Shown here one piece after another: positions 45,064 to 56,150 of a stretch of 64,000 nt of DNA (its first letter is position 1; each line of letters opens with the position of its first letter). The stretch spans positions 682,001 to 746,000 of the forward strand of contig JALPQD010000624.1 of NCBI GenBank assembly GCA_023101885.1. Reading direction: 5' to 3'. This DNA is from Typhlomys cinereus (lineage: Eukaryota; Chordata; Mammalia; Rodentia; Platacanthomyidae). Position numbers and translations under genes: made by a program. Under the pieces are notes generated by a model. It had not been told where the DNA came from. It saw only the letters and a list, made by a program, of their open reading frames with translations, and searched no databases.

Positions 45064-46846
45064 GTGAGTCCTACTTTCAAAGGAAATTGGAGGAGCAGAA
45101 AAGGTGGGGAGTGGGAGTGGGAAGTGGGTGTGTGTAGGGGAAAGTATGAGATGCTTCAAGAAACTCTGCATTCCAAGCGTTGTCCAAGGTCTCTTCTGAG
45201 CTGAATGCAACATTTCTCATTTCCAGATTATTTTCCTCTCCCCTCTTGTCCTCTCTTCCTTTCTACTTCTCCTTCTCTCTTTTCTTTTTCCTCCTTTTAC
45301 TCATTTTCTCTCTCTCTCTTAGTATCTTTTCTCCTAAATCCTGAGTGTTGGATTAGAAACACATCACCCCCATGCCCCGTGTCTCCAGATTCTTATAATC
45401 TAGACAAACAGCCATTCTTTCAATCTAAATAGTTTAGTAATAGTTCCCAGGGTCAGAGTCTCTAAAAATTCAGGATGTTCTATACTGCAGTAGTCTTTAT
45501 TGGATGGGGTCATTCTAGACAGTTCCGTGGTGCAGGAATAAAGGCTCACTTAAGTGTAACTGACGGAACAGGAAGACTATGGGGTTTTGAAGTAATGAAG
45601 CATCCAGGACTTGGTCTCGTGGTAGGGATGTGGGCACTGAGGGGAGGTAGGGAGGTGAGGTAGAAGGACCTGAGTTGAGACTGAAGAGGTCTCGTGTCTG
45701 GCCAGGAGGAACGATGATGCCAGAGGGAGACAGGGCTAAAAGCAAAGTGCATGGCCAGCAGTGCTGAATTGGGGGAAAAACAGAGTTGGAAAGTCAATGA
45801 GAAGGAAAGGTGCTGCCTGTAGGGGTTGCCAGGGAAGGGTCTCTGCATGGATCCTTCAGGCTCCACCCCAGGTTGAGACTGAGTTGACTAGACGTCCTGC
45901 TGGGCAAAGCGTTGACCCTCCACTTTAGGTTTTGTCTGTGCTCCTACTGGCTGCCACGCTGTCTGCAGTTGGTTCTTGGGGATGGTCTCAGTGAGTCTCT
46001 ATTGCTTTAAGCCCGTCTTCTTAAGGACGAGCAATCCACCCACACTTCGCTATGGCCGAAGGCTAGAACGTCTGGAATGGTCTATTATGTTGAGTGAGTG
46101 CGCTCCTGTGCAAGGGTGCTATTAAGTGAAAGACAATGTTCTGAGGGACGGTTTTCCTTTGGGTTTTGCAAATGAACATTGCACATCCCCATGCTGTCGC
46201 ATATATCTCTGCTACAGGTTTTTGCCTTGGGCCATTGATTTTTGATGGGGCCCAGCGAATTGTGAAAAATATCTCTTACCAAGTACACTTAAATCTCAAA
46301 TCAGCTGTAGAGCTGATTATATCCTTGTTAAGCATATCCCTCAGTTTGCCATCAGCAGAATCATTTCTGGTCCCTCTTCCACGCCTCTTTGGTTATCCAA
46401 GTGGCTATATAGTGCTTGTGAATCGAAACTCCACAGGCTTGCGATGAGCCAGAAAAATGATACTGAGCAGAGTGGGCTAAGTGACAGAGAGCTGAGGGTG
46501 GCAGGGAAAGAGGGGCTCAGGAGAAAGATTCCAGGGTAACCTCTAGAGTCTTCGGGGAGATGTAGGTGATCATTTTATTGATGGAATAAGGTGCCCAGAA
46601 ATAGTGACTCAAGAGTTAGGGAATTAGGACCAAAGTGCAGGAAAGTATCCCTAAATTGCGAGGTTCACCAGGGTGCATGATGGGATGAAGGTGGTGATGA
46701 GTGCTGTCCCCATAAAGGGACAGAGATACAACAGGGTGACAGATGCTCATGTTGCAACGGAAGCCGCTTGGGAAATATGCAAGGCCCACATATTGGCGGT
46801 GCATCCCTTCTGGGCTTGGTCCCCATTGACTGTCCTTTCTCCACAG
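45064..46846 (+). other. SEC16B: SEC16B intron 11
   Basis: A 1.8-kb intron with a C/T-rich tract around 45225-45325. I recognise no gene or clear transposon in it. Confidence 0.8.
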
Positions 46847-46928
46847 CTTCACCAGCACGCTGGCACTCAACGACCCCCTGCAGACCCTCTTCCAGCTCAT
46901 GTCGGGAAGGATTCCACAGGCAGCCACG
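46847..46928 (+). CDS. SEC16B: SEC16B exon 12, residues 482-509
   Basis: The acceptor CCACAG ends at 46846 and the donor is GTACTC at 46929. It completes Gly482 and reads [20 protein letters not shown], then RIPQAAT. The [17 protein letters not shown] segment is a family signature within the helical domain. Phase in 2, out 0. Confidence 0.97.
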
Positions 46929-46984
46929 GTACTCTCTGACATCCCAGAATCCTAAGGGTCGGGGACTTCTCAGGAGTGAGGGGA

Positions 46985-47200
46985 TGCCTTTCAAGAGGAA
47001 CCATGGATCCTAATAGTTTACTAATGACCTGCTACATGCCTGGTCCTGGGCTCCGGGCTTTGATGCATGATTTCATTTCGGGCATGGAGGTGGAGGTGTT
47101 ATCCCTGCTTTGTGGATATGGAAGCGCAAGTGTGAAGGTGTAAGTTGGCTCAGGACCACAGAGATGCTGAGGAGGGGGGCGGTAAGTGGGTCTGTCTGGT
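46985..47200 (+). repeat. MIR SINE, sense
   Basis: ACCTGCTACATGCCTGGTCC, ATGATTTCATTTCGGGCATG and TGTAAGTTGGCTCAGGACCA. It starts shortly after exon 12. Confidence 0.75.
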
Positions 47201-47387
47201 TCCGAAGACCTCACTCTTCTTATGCTGCTGCAGTAGCTGTTCTGCTGTAAGAGCTGCTGTTCCCAGGCTCCCCAAGCAGGGCTTCCTCCTGCTCCCTCAC
47301 CTGCATCCATCCTCCAGAGCCAGGCGGCTTAGGCTTTGCTTCTGCAGTGGGATATGGTCAAGGGGGTTTCCCTTTTGCAACAAATCA

Positions 47388-47388
<1 letters not shown>

Positions 47389-47431
<43 letters not shown>
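47389..47431 (+). repeat. (GT)n microsatellite
   Basis: About 20 GT units, tail side of the next antisense SINE. Confidence 0.95.
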
Positions 47432-47432
<1 letters not shown>

Positions 47433-47439
47433 CAGACGG

Positions 47440-47705
47440 TACTTAAATATGCGTGTGTATGTATGTGTATGTCTGTCTCAGAGGGCACTGTGTGTGCCTG
47501 TGGAGGTCCAAGGGTGAGTTGGGAATCATCCTGGATTGCTCTACCTCCTTATTGTTTTCAGGTTTCCCAGACTGTTATCCAGGGCCAGAAGTACAGGCCA
47601 TCCCCATTTCCATCCAGCGTTTTTATGTGGGATCTGGAGATATGAACTCAGGATCTTTCTGCTTATGAAGCAAAGACTTTAACCCCTGAGTCATCTCCCC
47701 ATTCC
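47440..47705 (-). mobile_element. B2-like SINE, antisense
   Basis: TCAGAGGGCACTGTGTGTGC, GTGGAGGTCCAAGGGTGAGT, TTTTTATGTGGGATCTGGAG and CTGAGTCATCTCCCC. Confidence 0.9.
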
Positions 47706-48003
47706 AGAACATATCTTTTGTCTTCAAGTATTTTCTTATTTTTAGAGTCCCATAACTTTACTAGGACCTACTATGTGCTAGCACACCATACATTTATCCT
47801 GTAATTTCCTTGATTATTTTTTCTTTTCTGAGAATATAGCATGTTCTTTAAATATGCACATTCATACTTTAGAGTTCAGAAATGTTTTCTTGAATTATAT
47901 CTTTCTATATCTATTTTGGCTTTTGTCTTCAGTAAGTCCATGGATATACACACACACACAATTTCCTTTCTTTTATTGAGGCATACACTCTTATAATCCG
48001 TGT

Positions 48004-48005
<2 letters not shown>

Positions 48006-48047
<42 letters not shown>
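48006..48047 (+). repeat. (CA)n microsatellite
   Basis: About 20 CA units. Confidence 0.95.
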
Positions 48048-48049
<2 letters not shown>

Positions 48050-48061
48050 TTTTCTGATTTT

Positions 48062-48195
48062 CTTTCCTTTTATTGAGACAGCACTCATAAAATCCATGTC
48101 AGCCTCAAACTTTCTATGTAGCCAAAGATAACCTTGATTCTCCTTCCAATTTTCCAATTGCTGGCATTACAGCTGTTCATGGCACTACAGCCAAC
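48062..48195 (-). mobile_element. B1 SINE, antisense, diverged
   Basis: TTTTATTGAGACAGCACTCA, TGTCAGCCTCAAACTTTCTA and ATTGCTGGCATTACAGCTG. Confidence 0.65.
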
Positions 48196-48359
48196 ATTTA
48201 ATTTTCTCCCTAAATGACAATATTTTTGTTCTTCACCTCCTCCTTCCTTCTTTTTATTCTTACTTCCTCTTCTCTCCTTCTCCCCTCTCTTCTTCCTTTT
48301 CTTTCCTACCCTCTGCCCTTCCTTGGGTTTCTTCCAGTGCCCCTCGATTTTGCACTCTT

Positions 48360-48637
48360 TTTTTTATTTCTTTATTATTATTATTATTTTTATTCAATTG
48401 TGCGTGTGCGCGCGTGTGTGTATGTATGTATGTGTGTGTGTGTGTAGAACCACCATGGACGCCTTCACCTCCTCCTTGTTTACTCTGCCTGGGGATTCAA
48501 AGGCTCCGCCCTACCAGGACCAGAAATGCAGGCTGCCCCCGCTTCCGCCCGGCATCTATACGTGGGGTCTAGGATCTGAACTCAGGACCTTCTGCCTGCA
48601 AGGCAGAGGTTTAACTTCTGAGCCACCTTTCCAGCCC
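48360..48637 (-). mobile_element. B2-like SINE, antisense, with target-site duplication
   Basis: GAACCACCATGGACGCCTTC, CCCTACCAGGACCAGAAATG and CTATACGTGGGGTCTAGGAT. CTC(G/A)ATTTTGCACTCTT flanks it at 48343-48359 and 48638-48654 (one mismatch). Confidence 0.94.
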
Positions 48638-50084
48638 CTCAATTTTGCACTCTTATTCTTGCTTCTTTCAACACTTCTTTCCCAGCTCTGCAGGTTACGT
48701 TTGTCTTTCCCGTTCATCGCCATCTCCTCCCTGAGCTTCCCCAGATCAACTTCATGTTCTTGCTCCAAGAAGCAACTGTTCTGTTGTCTCCTCTGTGGCC
48801 TGTGGCCAAATGCACCTCCACCCACCCTCCATTTCTCCTGCAGCCTTCTCTTTTAGTTTGAAGGTTTCTTCCCCAACAGCTAGTTTTCAATAAATGAACT
48901 TCATATTTTTTTAACCTTATTGCTATAGATAGTTGTCAGAAAAGAAAAAGGAAATGAGGCCTTCTTCCCCATCATTAAACCACTAGGCTATTTTCGAATA
49001 GAGTATGCTTTATCTGAATAGAAATTTTAGTTCTGGAATAAAATTGTGTCGTGTCACAAAATACCTTATAGAGAAAGTGATGCAAACAGCCTGTGATTCA
49101 CTGGGACCTGTGGAAAAGGTAGAGAGAGTTCACTGCGTTTCTCTATACTTAGATGAGAACACTAAGGCACTGAGCCAATGTGCCAATGTAGTGTGGTCTT
49201 CGAGTAAGGGAGCTTTTTAGCTCCTAACATCTAATAAAATGCTTCACTCCAGTCACCTGTGATGAGCACGGTCATCGGACACACAGATGTGGGTTTCATC
49301 ATAGCTTTACATTTAACTTTGCTTATTACCACTATGAAAACTTGGTTCTGTTATTGAACCTCAGCTTTTCATCTGTGTGGAGCTTTTGGTGCCCAACCAG
49401 TAGAATTAATGGGAAAATTAATGGAGGAAGTGTATGTGAGTCCATCAACCGTCATGTTTGCTTGCTTGACTCGTGGAGAGTGGTTAATAAGTATTCTCTT
49501 CTTTTCCTCTCCATAAATCAGTTTTACATTAAGTCTATTGTCCCCAAATCATCCAGGGAGGAGACAGAGGATGACTTCCAAGATTTTATTTTTTAGAAAA
49601 CGTTTCTTTCCCGTCTGTCTGGTTGTTAAAGATCCAGCAAGGCGAGTCTAGCGTGGTTTGTGTGTTAAAGCAGGAGGAACAATAATCTCTGGCACACATG
49701 AGTCTCCATGCTTGCCCAGGTCCGGTCTCCTGGTCTGAGCTCGGATGATGAGTGAAAGCTGCTATTACCACTGTGACTGTCATTACCACATTTGTTTACG
49801 CTACATCGCCCAAATAATCAGGGAGTAGGTATGACGTGAAGTTGGGTAAAGCATCTTTTATCCCTTGTGATCATTGCAAACACTAAATAAGTATGAATAG
49901 TTCTGAACCCCTAATCTTGGTTATATGGCCAATCTCCTTCTCCTTCTCTACTTTCTATGCAATAAGTTCAGTCTAGACTGGTCTTCAAATGACACTTTCC
50001 CTCTGCTGAACTTGTATGTGTACATGCATGCACATGTGTATTTATGATTTTTGGAATTTATAAAACATGAAACAAGTGTGAAAT

Positions 50085-50225
50085 GTGCTATGTGCTTTAT
50101 GTAACTACCTCATCATCAATAGTTACCCTGTTAGGTAGAAATTATGGTCTCCATTTTAGAGACAAGGACACAAAGGTTCAAAGGCATCAAGGAACGTGCT
50201 CAGGTCACACAGCTAGTCTGAGGCT
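50085..50225 (+). repeat. MIR SINE, sense
   Basis: ATTTTAGAGACAAGGACACA, GTGCTCAGGTCACACAGCTA and an upstream TACCCTGTTAGGTAGAAATT. Confidence 0.85.
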
Positions 50226-50944
50226 TGTCAGGTTCTGCTTCTTCGATTCATGCAAAGTAGTTAATAAACACCTCTCTCTCATCAACCAGCGTTACATGAT
50301 CCTCTCTTTCCCAAACCATCCAGGCTTGAGTAGAGTTCAGGGGTTCTGTAAGCTCTATCACATTATGTTGCTTCTTTGTGATCCTTTCTACTGTGACAGT
50401 CTCCAAAGTGTAGACAGAAAACAGTAGTCTGGGGTGAGCTCAATGTGGGGCTGGCTGCTTTTCGGTTCCAGGGCCTGCTGACTCTCTGCTACCCTCTGGT
50501 GGAGCCTGGATGGAACAGGAGGGGAAGAGGATTGAGGCTCCCTTGGTTTTCTCATTCTTAAGGTGGAAGTAGACCTCACGGTGTTGGGAAGGCTAAGGAA
50601 GATGATGTGTGTGAAGGGACTTTGTAAAACCTGGACACAGTAGGCACAGCAAGGCATTAAGCAACCTAGTATTCTCTGACTTACGTGCCAGGTTAATATG
50701 TCTCCTCTACACATGAGATGAAGATGATTCATCTTCCATGTGTGAGGGCTTCTCTTGTGGGGAAGAAAGGAGATTCTCTCTAGATACCTGGGGTGAAAAC
50801 TCTGGGAAGAAATTTGAAAATTAGTAAGCTAGTAATGCCATTTTCCTTGTCTCCTAGTAGCCTTAAATACCACGTAGCATGTGCATGCGTGAGTGCATAT
50901 ATGTAGGTATTCATGTTTTCTTCTGGCAGTTTTGCTCCCCCTCC

Positions 50945-51055
50945 CTTTTGAGACAGGGTCTCATGTGTAGTCCAGGCTGATCTAGAACTCATGATCTCCC
51001 GTCTCAGCCTCCCGAGTGCTGGGTATACAAGTGTGTGCCACTGTGCCTGTTCTGT
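50945..51055 (-). mobile_element. B1 SINE, antisense
   Basis: TTTTGAGACAGGGTCTCATG, AGTCCAGGCTGATCTAGAAC and CTCCCGAGTGCTGGGTATAC. Confidence 0.92.
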
Positions 51056-51224
51056 TCCACGCTCCTTGCCACTTTATAAAGCGACCTCTAAGTCAGCCAA
51101 CAGTGGCATTGCAGGGCAGTAACGAGCATTCTCTGAACACCAGTACTAACAAATAAGCGTCAGCTTTCCTTTCCTCCACCCTGGGCAGGACTAATCGATT
51201 CCGTAACTCTGTCTTATCTTCCAG

Positions 51225-51342
51225 TCTTGTGGGGAAAAGCAATGGGGAGACTGGCGACCCCATTTGGCTGTGATTCTGTCAAACCAGGCTGGAGACGCGG
51301 AGCTGTATCAGCGTGCCATTGTCACCATGGGGGACACTCTGG
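51225..51342 (+). CDS. SEC16B: SEC16B exon 13, residues 510-549
   Basis: The acceptor TTCCAG ends at 51224 and the donor is GTAAGC at 51343. It reads [20 protein letters not shown], then [33 protein letters not shown] is nearly invariant in Sec16 proteins. Phase out 1. Confidence 0.97.
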
Positions 51343-51405
51343 GTAAGCAGAGGAGAGCACTGCTGCTCTTCCTTAGCCATCTAGAGACCTAGGGATGGCA
51401 TCTTC

Positions 51406-51462
51406 CCTTAGAGTCTTAGATTTCTTAGGTTAGCCTTCCTTAGAGTCTTAGATTTCTTAGGT
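51406..51462 (+). repeat. 32-nt period tandem duplication
   Basis: TTAGAGTCTTAGATTTCTTA (GGTTA) occurs at 51406-51430 and again at 51438-51462, identical. Confidence 0.95.
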
Positions 51463-51909
51463 TAAGAAACCCTAGGGAAGGCACATACATTTCATTTTCC
51501 CAGAATTCCCTCTGCAGCCTTGCCTTGGTGTTTCATCTCCTCTCAGAAGTTAATTTCTCAGCCCTGGGTGAGACTCCCTTTATCTGGAGTTAACCCAGGA
51601 GGCACATCCCCGCCTGTTGCCATTTGGCCTTCAGTGGCCTATTTCCATCAGACAGGAAATGCTCTTTGGGCCTGGACTATCCTGGGTGATTCCTATCCAT
51701 CCGTCTGTTGGATATAGACCTTATATGCACTTAATTGGACATTCCAGATCAAATTTGGCCAGCGGGCACGTTTTCTAGACACCATGACTTTCCTCGTAGA
51801 ACTTTGTGTGTTACTCTGTGTGACAGGTGACAGCCTGCACCCACAGTCCAGTTGAAAGAGAATCTGCTGGCTGAGCCCTTCTGGAGCTCTGTGCTTTGTA
51901 CCCTACCTT

Positions 51910-52270
51910 CTGTATTAGTTGCTTACTTCGTTGCTCTGACAAAATGTCTGACACAAACAAGGAAATGTTTATTCTGGTCACAGTTTAAGGAGACACGGTC
52001 CATCATGGTAGGCAATGCACAGTGGCAGGAGCGTGAGGTCACATCGTGTCGAGTGTCTGCTGTTGGAAAACAGAGAGGCGAATGTTGGGCTGCATCTGGA
52101 ATCCTCCCTACCCCCCTTTTTTAACCTCAGAATGTGGTGCCTGTCATACTCAAGAGTGGGCCTTACGTGCTCAGTGAAACTTCACTATAAACACCCTCAA
52201 AGGCACATTTAGAGCAAGTCTCTCAGGTGATGCTAACTCCAGCCAAGGTGACAGTGTAGGTTAACTACCA
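51910..52270 (-). mobile_element. Medium-reiteration rodent repeat, antisense (same family as 6485)
   Basis: TGTATTAGTTGCTTACTTCG, TGACAAAATGTCTGACACAA and AGACACGGTCCATCATGG mirror a family common in rodents. Class unresolved. Confidence 0.6.
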
Positions 52271-52515
52271 ACCTGTCAAAGAAGTTGAGTTTGGAGGCAA
52301 TGAAGAGTGTATGGGAGAACGTTTAAACCTTTGACAGTCGACATGATGTTTATGAACATGAGGGTAAGCCCTCTACTATCCGACTTTAACAGGGGAAGCA
52401 ACTCTACCTTAATTGAGTGAGTTTAAAAACTAACATTTCTGATGTTTCACTTTGACCCAGAATTCTCTTCTCACTTCTTGTCCTCAGGACAATGATGTTT
52501 AGAAAATTCTCAGTT

Positions 52516-52582
52516 AAAAAAAAAAAAAAAAACCCACCACCCACCATGTGTGTGTGTGTGCGCGCGCGCATGTGTGTGTTGG
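52516..52582 (+). repeat. A-run and (GT)n/(CG)n tract
   Basis: An 18-nt A run, then CCACC repeats and GTGTGTGCGCGCGCGCATGT, a Z-DNA-prone alternating sequence. Confidence 0.9.
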
Positions 52583-52800
52583 TGTGGTGTGACATTATGC
52601 TGGCTGAGGAGAATTGAAATCTGAGGCTGGGGAGGGAGTGACATGGGGAGTGTGCGTGATCTACACTATGAGAAACCATTGGTTCATTCTCAAGGGGCTT
52701 CTGACCTCTGACCCCAGGGCCCATGGCTCCATTCCTCTGACCACTGGCTGGTCATCCCCCGTGAGTGCACTCCATGACTGGGTCTTTTCTACTCCTGCAG

Positions 52801-52912
52801 CTGGAAAAGGTCTCCTGCAGGCTTCTCACTTTTGCTATCTCATGGCTCATGTGCCCTTTGGCTACTACACGGTGAAGACGGACCATCTTGCCCTGCTGGG
52901 CAGCAGTCACAG
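52801..52912 (+). CDS. SEC16B: SEC16B exon 14, residues 549-586
   Basis: The acceptor CTGCAG ends at 52800 and the donor is GTATGT at 52913. It completes Ala549 and reads [20 protein letters not shown], then [24 protein letters not shown]-type residues are conserved in the helical domain; the human sequence has [15 protein letters not shown]. Phase in 1, out 2. Confidence 0.97.
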
Positions 52913-53539
52913 GTATGTGACTTTTGAGAGGAGGGAAAAATGGTTTCATGACTACGGTTTTCATTTTCTTATGTGAATTTTAGCTGCTTCTTGGTTCCTC
53001 TGGATTTTTCTGCCACACTGTACTGCCAGGGGGCCTCAGGCCTTAGGTTTTGCTCTGGGAGCTTATGGGGTACCTTTGGGATGTTTTGTGCTCCTTTGGC
53101 CACTGGGTGGCAGCCTAACTCCATAACCAGAGATTAAAAAAAATGTTTCACAAGTGGAGGCTCCAGCTCTGCTCTCCGTTAGATGACCCCGCGGCTTCTG
53201 GGAACCCACTCAAAACCGGACAGCCGAAGAGTTTATGTTCAGGCCTTCTTTGGGAGCGTGGCACTGCTGCAATGAAATCAAGTCCTGCCCAAGCTCCTTA
53301 GAGCCTGTAGCACTGGCCTCTTTCTCCTGGCTGCTGGGTCAGGATTTTGAGCTGAAGAAACTCAGTTAACACTTGGAGAATGCACGAGTGGGCGGCGACC
53401 ACCTTGCTCTCCAGTGGGGTCTTCCGGTCCTGGAGCTCTCTCCCTCTTTCCCATAATAGTTATGTTTTCTGAGCTGTGCATGTTTCATTCTTATAAGTCC
53501 CATCTTCAGAAGGCACAGCGGCGAAGATTGTACCAAGGT

Positions 53540-53625
53540 CAAAGCCAGCCTAGTTCACACAAGCAAGTTCTAGGCCAGCCAGGCCACATCTAGAGGCCTT
53601 GTTTCAAAACCGTGTGTCCATGAGT
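53540..53625 (+). mobile_element. B1-like fragment, sense
   Basis: TCAAAGCCAGCCTAGTTCAC and CCTTGTTTCAAAACCGTG. Confidence 0.45.
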
Positions 53626-53699
53626 GCACACACACGCTATCTGAAATGTGGTCATTTTCTTTGCTACATTTCCTTTGTTACAGACTTAGTCCGTGAAAA

Positions 53700-53835
53700 G
53701 GTATTCCTTTTAGTTTATGTTTTTGATCTTCACTTATACAGGACGAAAACTGAAGTGCAGAGAGGTTAACGACCTTTCTAAGAGTATTGCCAGTGCACAC
53801 TCAGGCTGACTGCCCAAACTGGAAGCTTTTGTCCT
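53700..53835 (+). repeat. MIR SINE, sense
   Basis: CGAAAACTGAAGTGCAGAGA, GGTTAACGACCTTTCTAAG and CAGGCTGACTGCCCAAACT. Confidence 0.7.
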
Positions 53836-54504
53836 CAGTTGTCTGTCACTGCAATAACACACCTGCTCACAGATCCTGAGACCTTGGGTTCAGCCTGCTT
53901 TTCTTATCCAGAAGGTTTGACGTGGTCATAAAGGTGTCTGTATTAATACATCTTCCCTCTTATGTTCACAACCTGCCATGTCTTAACTTCCTGGGAGTAT
54001 TCCAGGTGACCTTGGGACCAGGGCAAGCTGTTGAAGGATTCTTGTGGTCCCACAGATCACATCTAGCTCCTCCTCTTTCTCGGTGACTGAACGGGCTCCT
54101 GACAGCGAGTCTGTCATGTGGTTTCCTGCTCAGGGGTCCCTTCCATTCTTTCCTTGCCTTTCTTCCTACAGTGCTCCCAGAACTCCCTCTTTTTGCGCTA
54201 ATGTGCTCAGGCTGGGGTGCCTTGGGCATGTCAGACTGCAGGTGAAAGCTGGCTCTCAGGTTGTCAAAGGGGTGGATCCAGAGCCCTAAGTTCTTGCAGA
54301 GAGGAACTCATTCCTCCCCCCAGACTCAGTGAGGTGAAGGAGGGCAAGAAACCAGGCGTCCATCTATCCAGGGCCCGATATCTGGCCCTTTGCTGTCTTG
54401 GAGTATACTGCAGTGCAAAGTGGTGCAGCTAGAGTATCCTCGCTGCGTATTGGGATGGACTCCCCGCCCCCACTGTCTCTGTTACTATTATTCTCTGGTT
54501 TCAG

Positions 54505-54610
54505 TCAAGAGTTTTTGAAATTTGCAACAGCTGAGGCTATCCAGCGGACGGAAATCTTCGAATACTGTCAGATGTTGGGCCGCCCCAAGTTCTTCATCCC
54601 TTCTTTCCAG
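54505..54610 (+). CDS. SEC16B: SEC16B exon 15, residues 586-621
   Basis: The acceptor TTTCAG ends at 54504 and the donor is GTAACT at 54611. It reads [20 protein letters not shown], then [15 protein letters not shown]. The family usually has PKSFIPSFQ, so a Ser-to-Phe change is seen here. Phase in 2, out 0. Confidence 0.97.
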
Positions 54611-55368
54611 GTAACTGAACCCCAGGGGGCCATCTGCTTAACTGTGTTTGGAAGGTTGGCTCACTACTTTGCACATGGATGGAGTGGTCTACTTATTCTT
54701 TCTTAGTAGCGCAAGCGCAGGAAGGCGCAGGGTTTATTCCCACGACCCTGCATGTTTGTATTTTATGATACGCAAGCAGAGTCCTTCAGAGGGGTCTCCA
54801 GAAGCTCCTCCCTGGCTCCTGACACACAGAAACGGCACCACAGCCCCGCACAGGCTCAGCCTTGCTGCTGATCCTGCCTTTCCCGCTCCTCTCCCAGCAG
54901 CCCCCTCTTCTCCTCCTCTGCCTCCAGGCATCTTGCCCTGGCACCTGCTCGGCTCCGCCTTCCTTCTGACCACTCCTCCTTCCCCAGGAGCCTCCTCCCT
55001 GCTCTGCCTCCACCTGGCACCTCCAGTCCTCTGCCATGGGCTTCAGAGGGCAGAAGGATGTGCTTCCTCTCAGCCTCCCTGTTGCTCTCTCGTTGCCACC
55101 TTCCATCCATATGATGGATGCAGATTCAGGGCCCCCATCCTGGCTCATCCCTGTGAGCCCTGAGAACCAGTCTTCTTGCTGCCGTGGCCCTCAGCGGTTG
55201 GGGCTGTGGAACAGCTGTGACAGAGGAGCCTGCCCGGTGGAGCTGGTGGAAAACAGAGGTAGTTCGAGGCTGTAGTGTGGAGTGGTGGCGTGGGGAACAG
55301 AGCGACTGCTCTGTCAGCCCTCGCTGGCTCCAAAGCCCTAGCTGACATTTCACTCATGCTGCTCTGAT

Positions 55369-55500
55369 CTTCCTCCTCCTCCTCCTCCTCCTTCTCCTCC
55401 TTCTCCTCTTTCTCCTCTTCGTCCTTCTCCTCCTCCTCTTCTTTTCCTCTTCTTCCTTCTTTTCCTCCTCCTCTTCCTCCTCCTCCTCCTTCTTCTTCAA
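55369..55500 (+). repeat. (TCC/TTC)n polypyrimidine tract
   Basis: About 130 nt of T and C with very few purines, mostly CTC/TTC triplets. Confidence 0.96.
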
Positions 55501-55994
55501 AATGGACAGGTGCCTCTATGAACTGCCTCAGATCTTTTTCTAATTAACGGTATCTCCTTTAGTGCCTGGTACTGAGAATGCACACAGTCATGCTAACAAC
55601 ACATATACAACATGAAACAATCACAACCCTGAGAATGAATCACTGCACCATAAAGAAATGACCCGTTGGCGTCAAATCTTCTCCGAGAGTTTGGCCTTGC
55701 CTGACAGCTTCTCCCTGAAGCTCCAGCATCGGTGCTCCTGCCTCTTTGCTTTTCCTTCTTTATTCATTCTACCTGCCAGTACTATGGTTCTGCTTTGAGC
55801 TGACGGTCTTGAGATTGGCTGCTCTTCTTGACTGGGATCTATGTGTTCCACACTGTCCTGCTTTGCTTTCTGAATATCAGTTCCAGTCTGCTATGGGGGA
55901 AGGCGTGGTTATCCCGTCCCCTTCTGTAAACCAGAGTCTCGGAGAAGTGGCATACTGTGAGTTCACTTCTCCTGTATACCCTTTGTTGTACGCA

Positions 55995-56150
55995 CTTCAT
56001 ATGAATGAATCATGTGGTTTAGTCTTCACCACCAAAGGAGTAGGCGGTGTAATCATCTTGTGCTACAGCAAGATAAGTGAGTAACAGAGAGCATAAGGCA
56101 CTAGCCGGTGTGTCACGCCCAGCACCAGCTTGAATCCCATTGGCTCTGTC
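55995..56150 (+). repeat. MIR SINE, sense
   Basis: CACTTCATATGAATGAATCA, GTCTTCACCACCAAAGGAGT and TAAGTGAGTAACAGAGAGCA. Confidence 0.6.

Larger units (their letters stand above)
46929..51224 (+). other. SEC16B: SEC16B intron 12
   Basis: A 4.3-kb intron with MIR copies (46985-47200, 50085-50225, possibly 49270-49460), antisense SINEs (47440-47705, 48360-48637), B1 copies (48062-48195, 50945-51055) and GT/CA tracts. 48660-49260 and 50230-50940 hold nothing I recognise. Confidence 0.8.
51343..52800 (+). other. SEC16B: SEC16B intron 13
   Basis: A 1.5-kb intron with a 32-nt tandem duplication just after exon 13 (51406-51462), an old interspersed repeat in antisense (51910-52270) and a small A-run/GT tract (52516-52580). 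Confidence 0.8.
52913..54504 (+). other. SEC16B: SEC16B intron 14
   Basis: A 1.6-kb intron with a B1-like fragment (53540-53625) and a MIR (53700-53835). The remainder is unassigned. Confidence 0.8.

Noticed and set aside
54648..55163. 171-aa ORF and opposite-strand ORFs in intron 15
   Set aside because: Pro/Leu-rich composition follows C/T richness; it lies inside a SEC16B intron with no splice or homology support.
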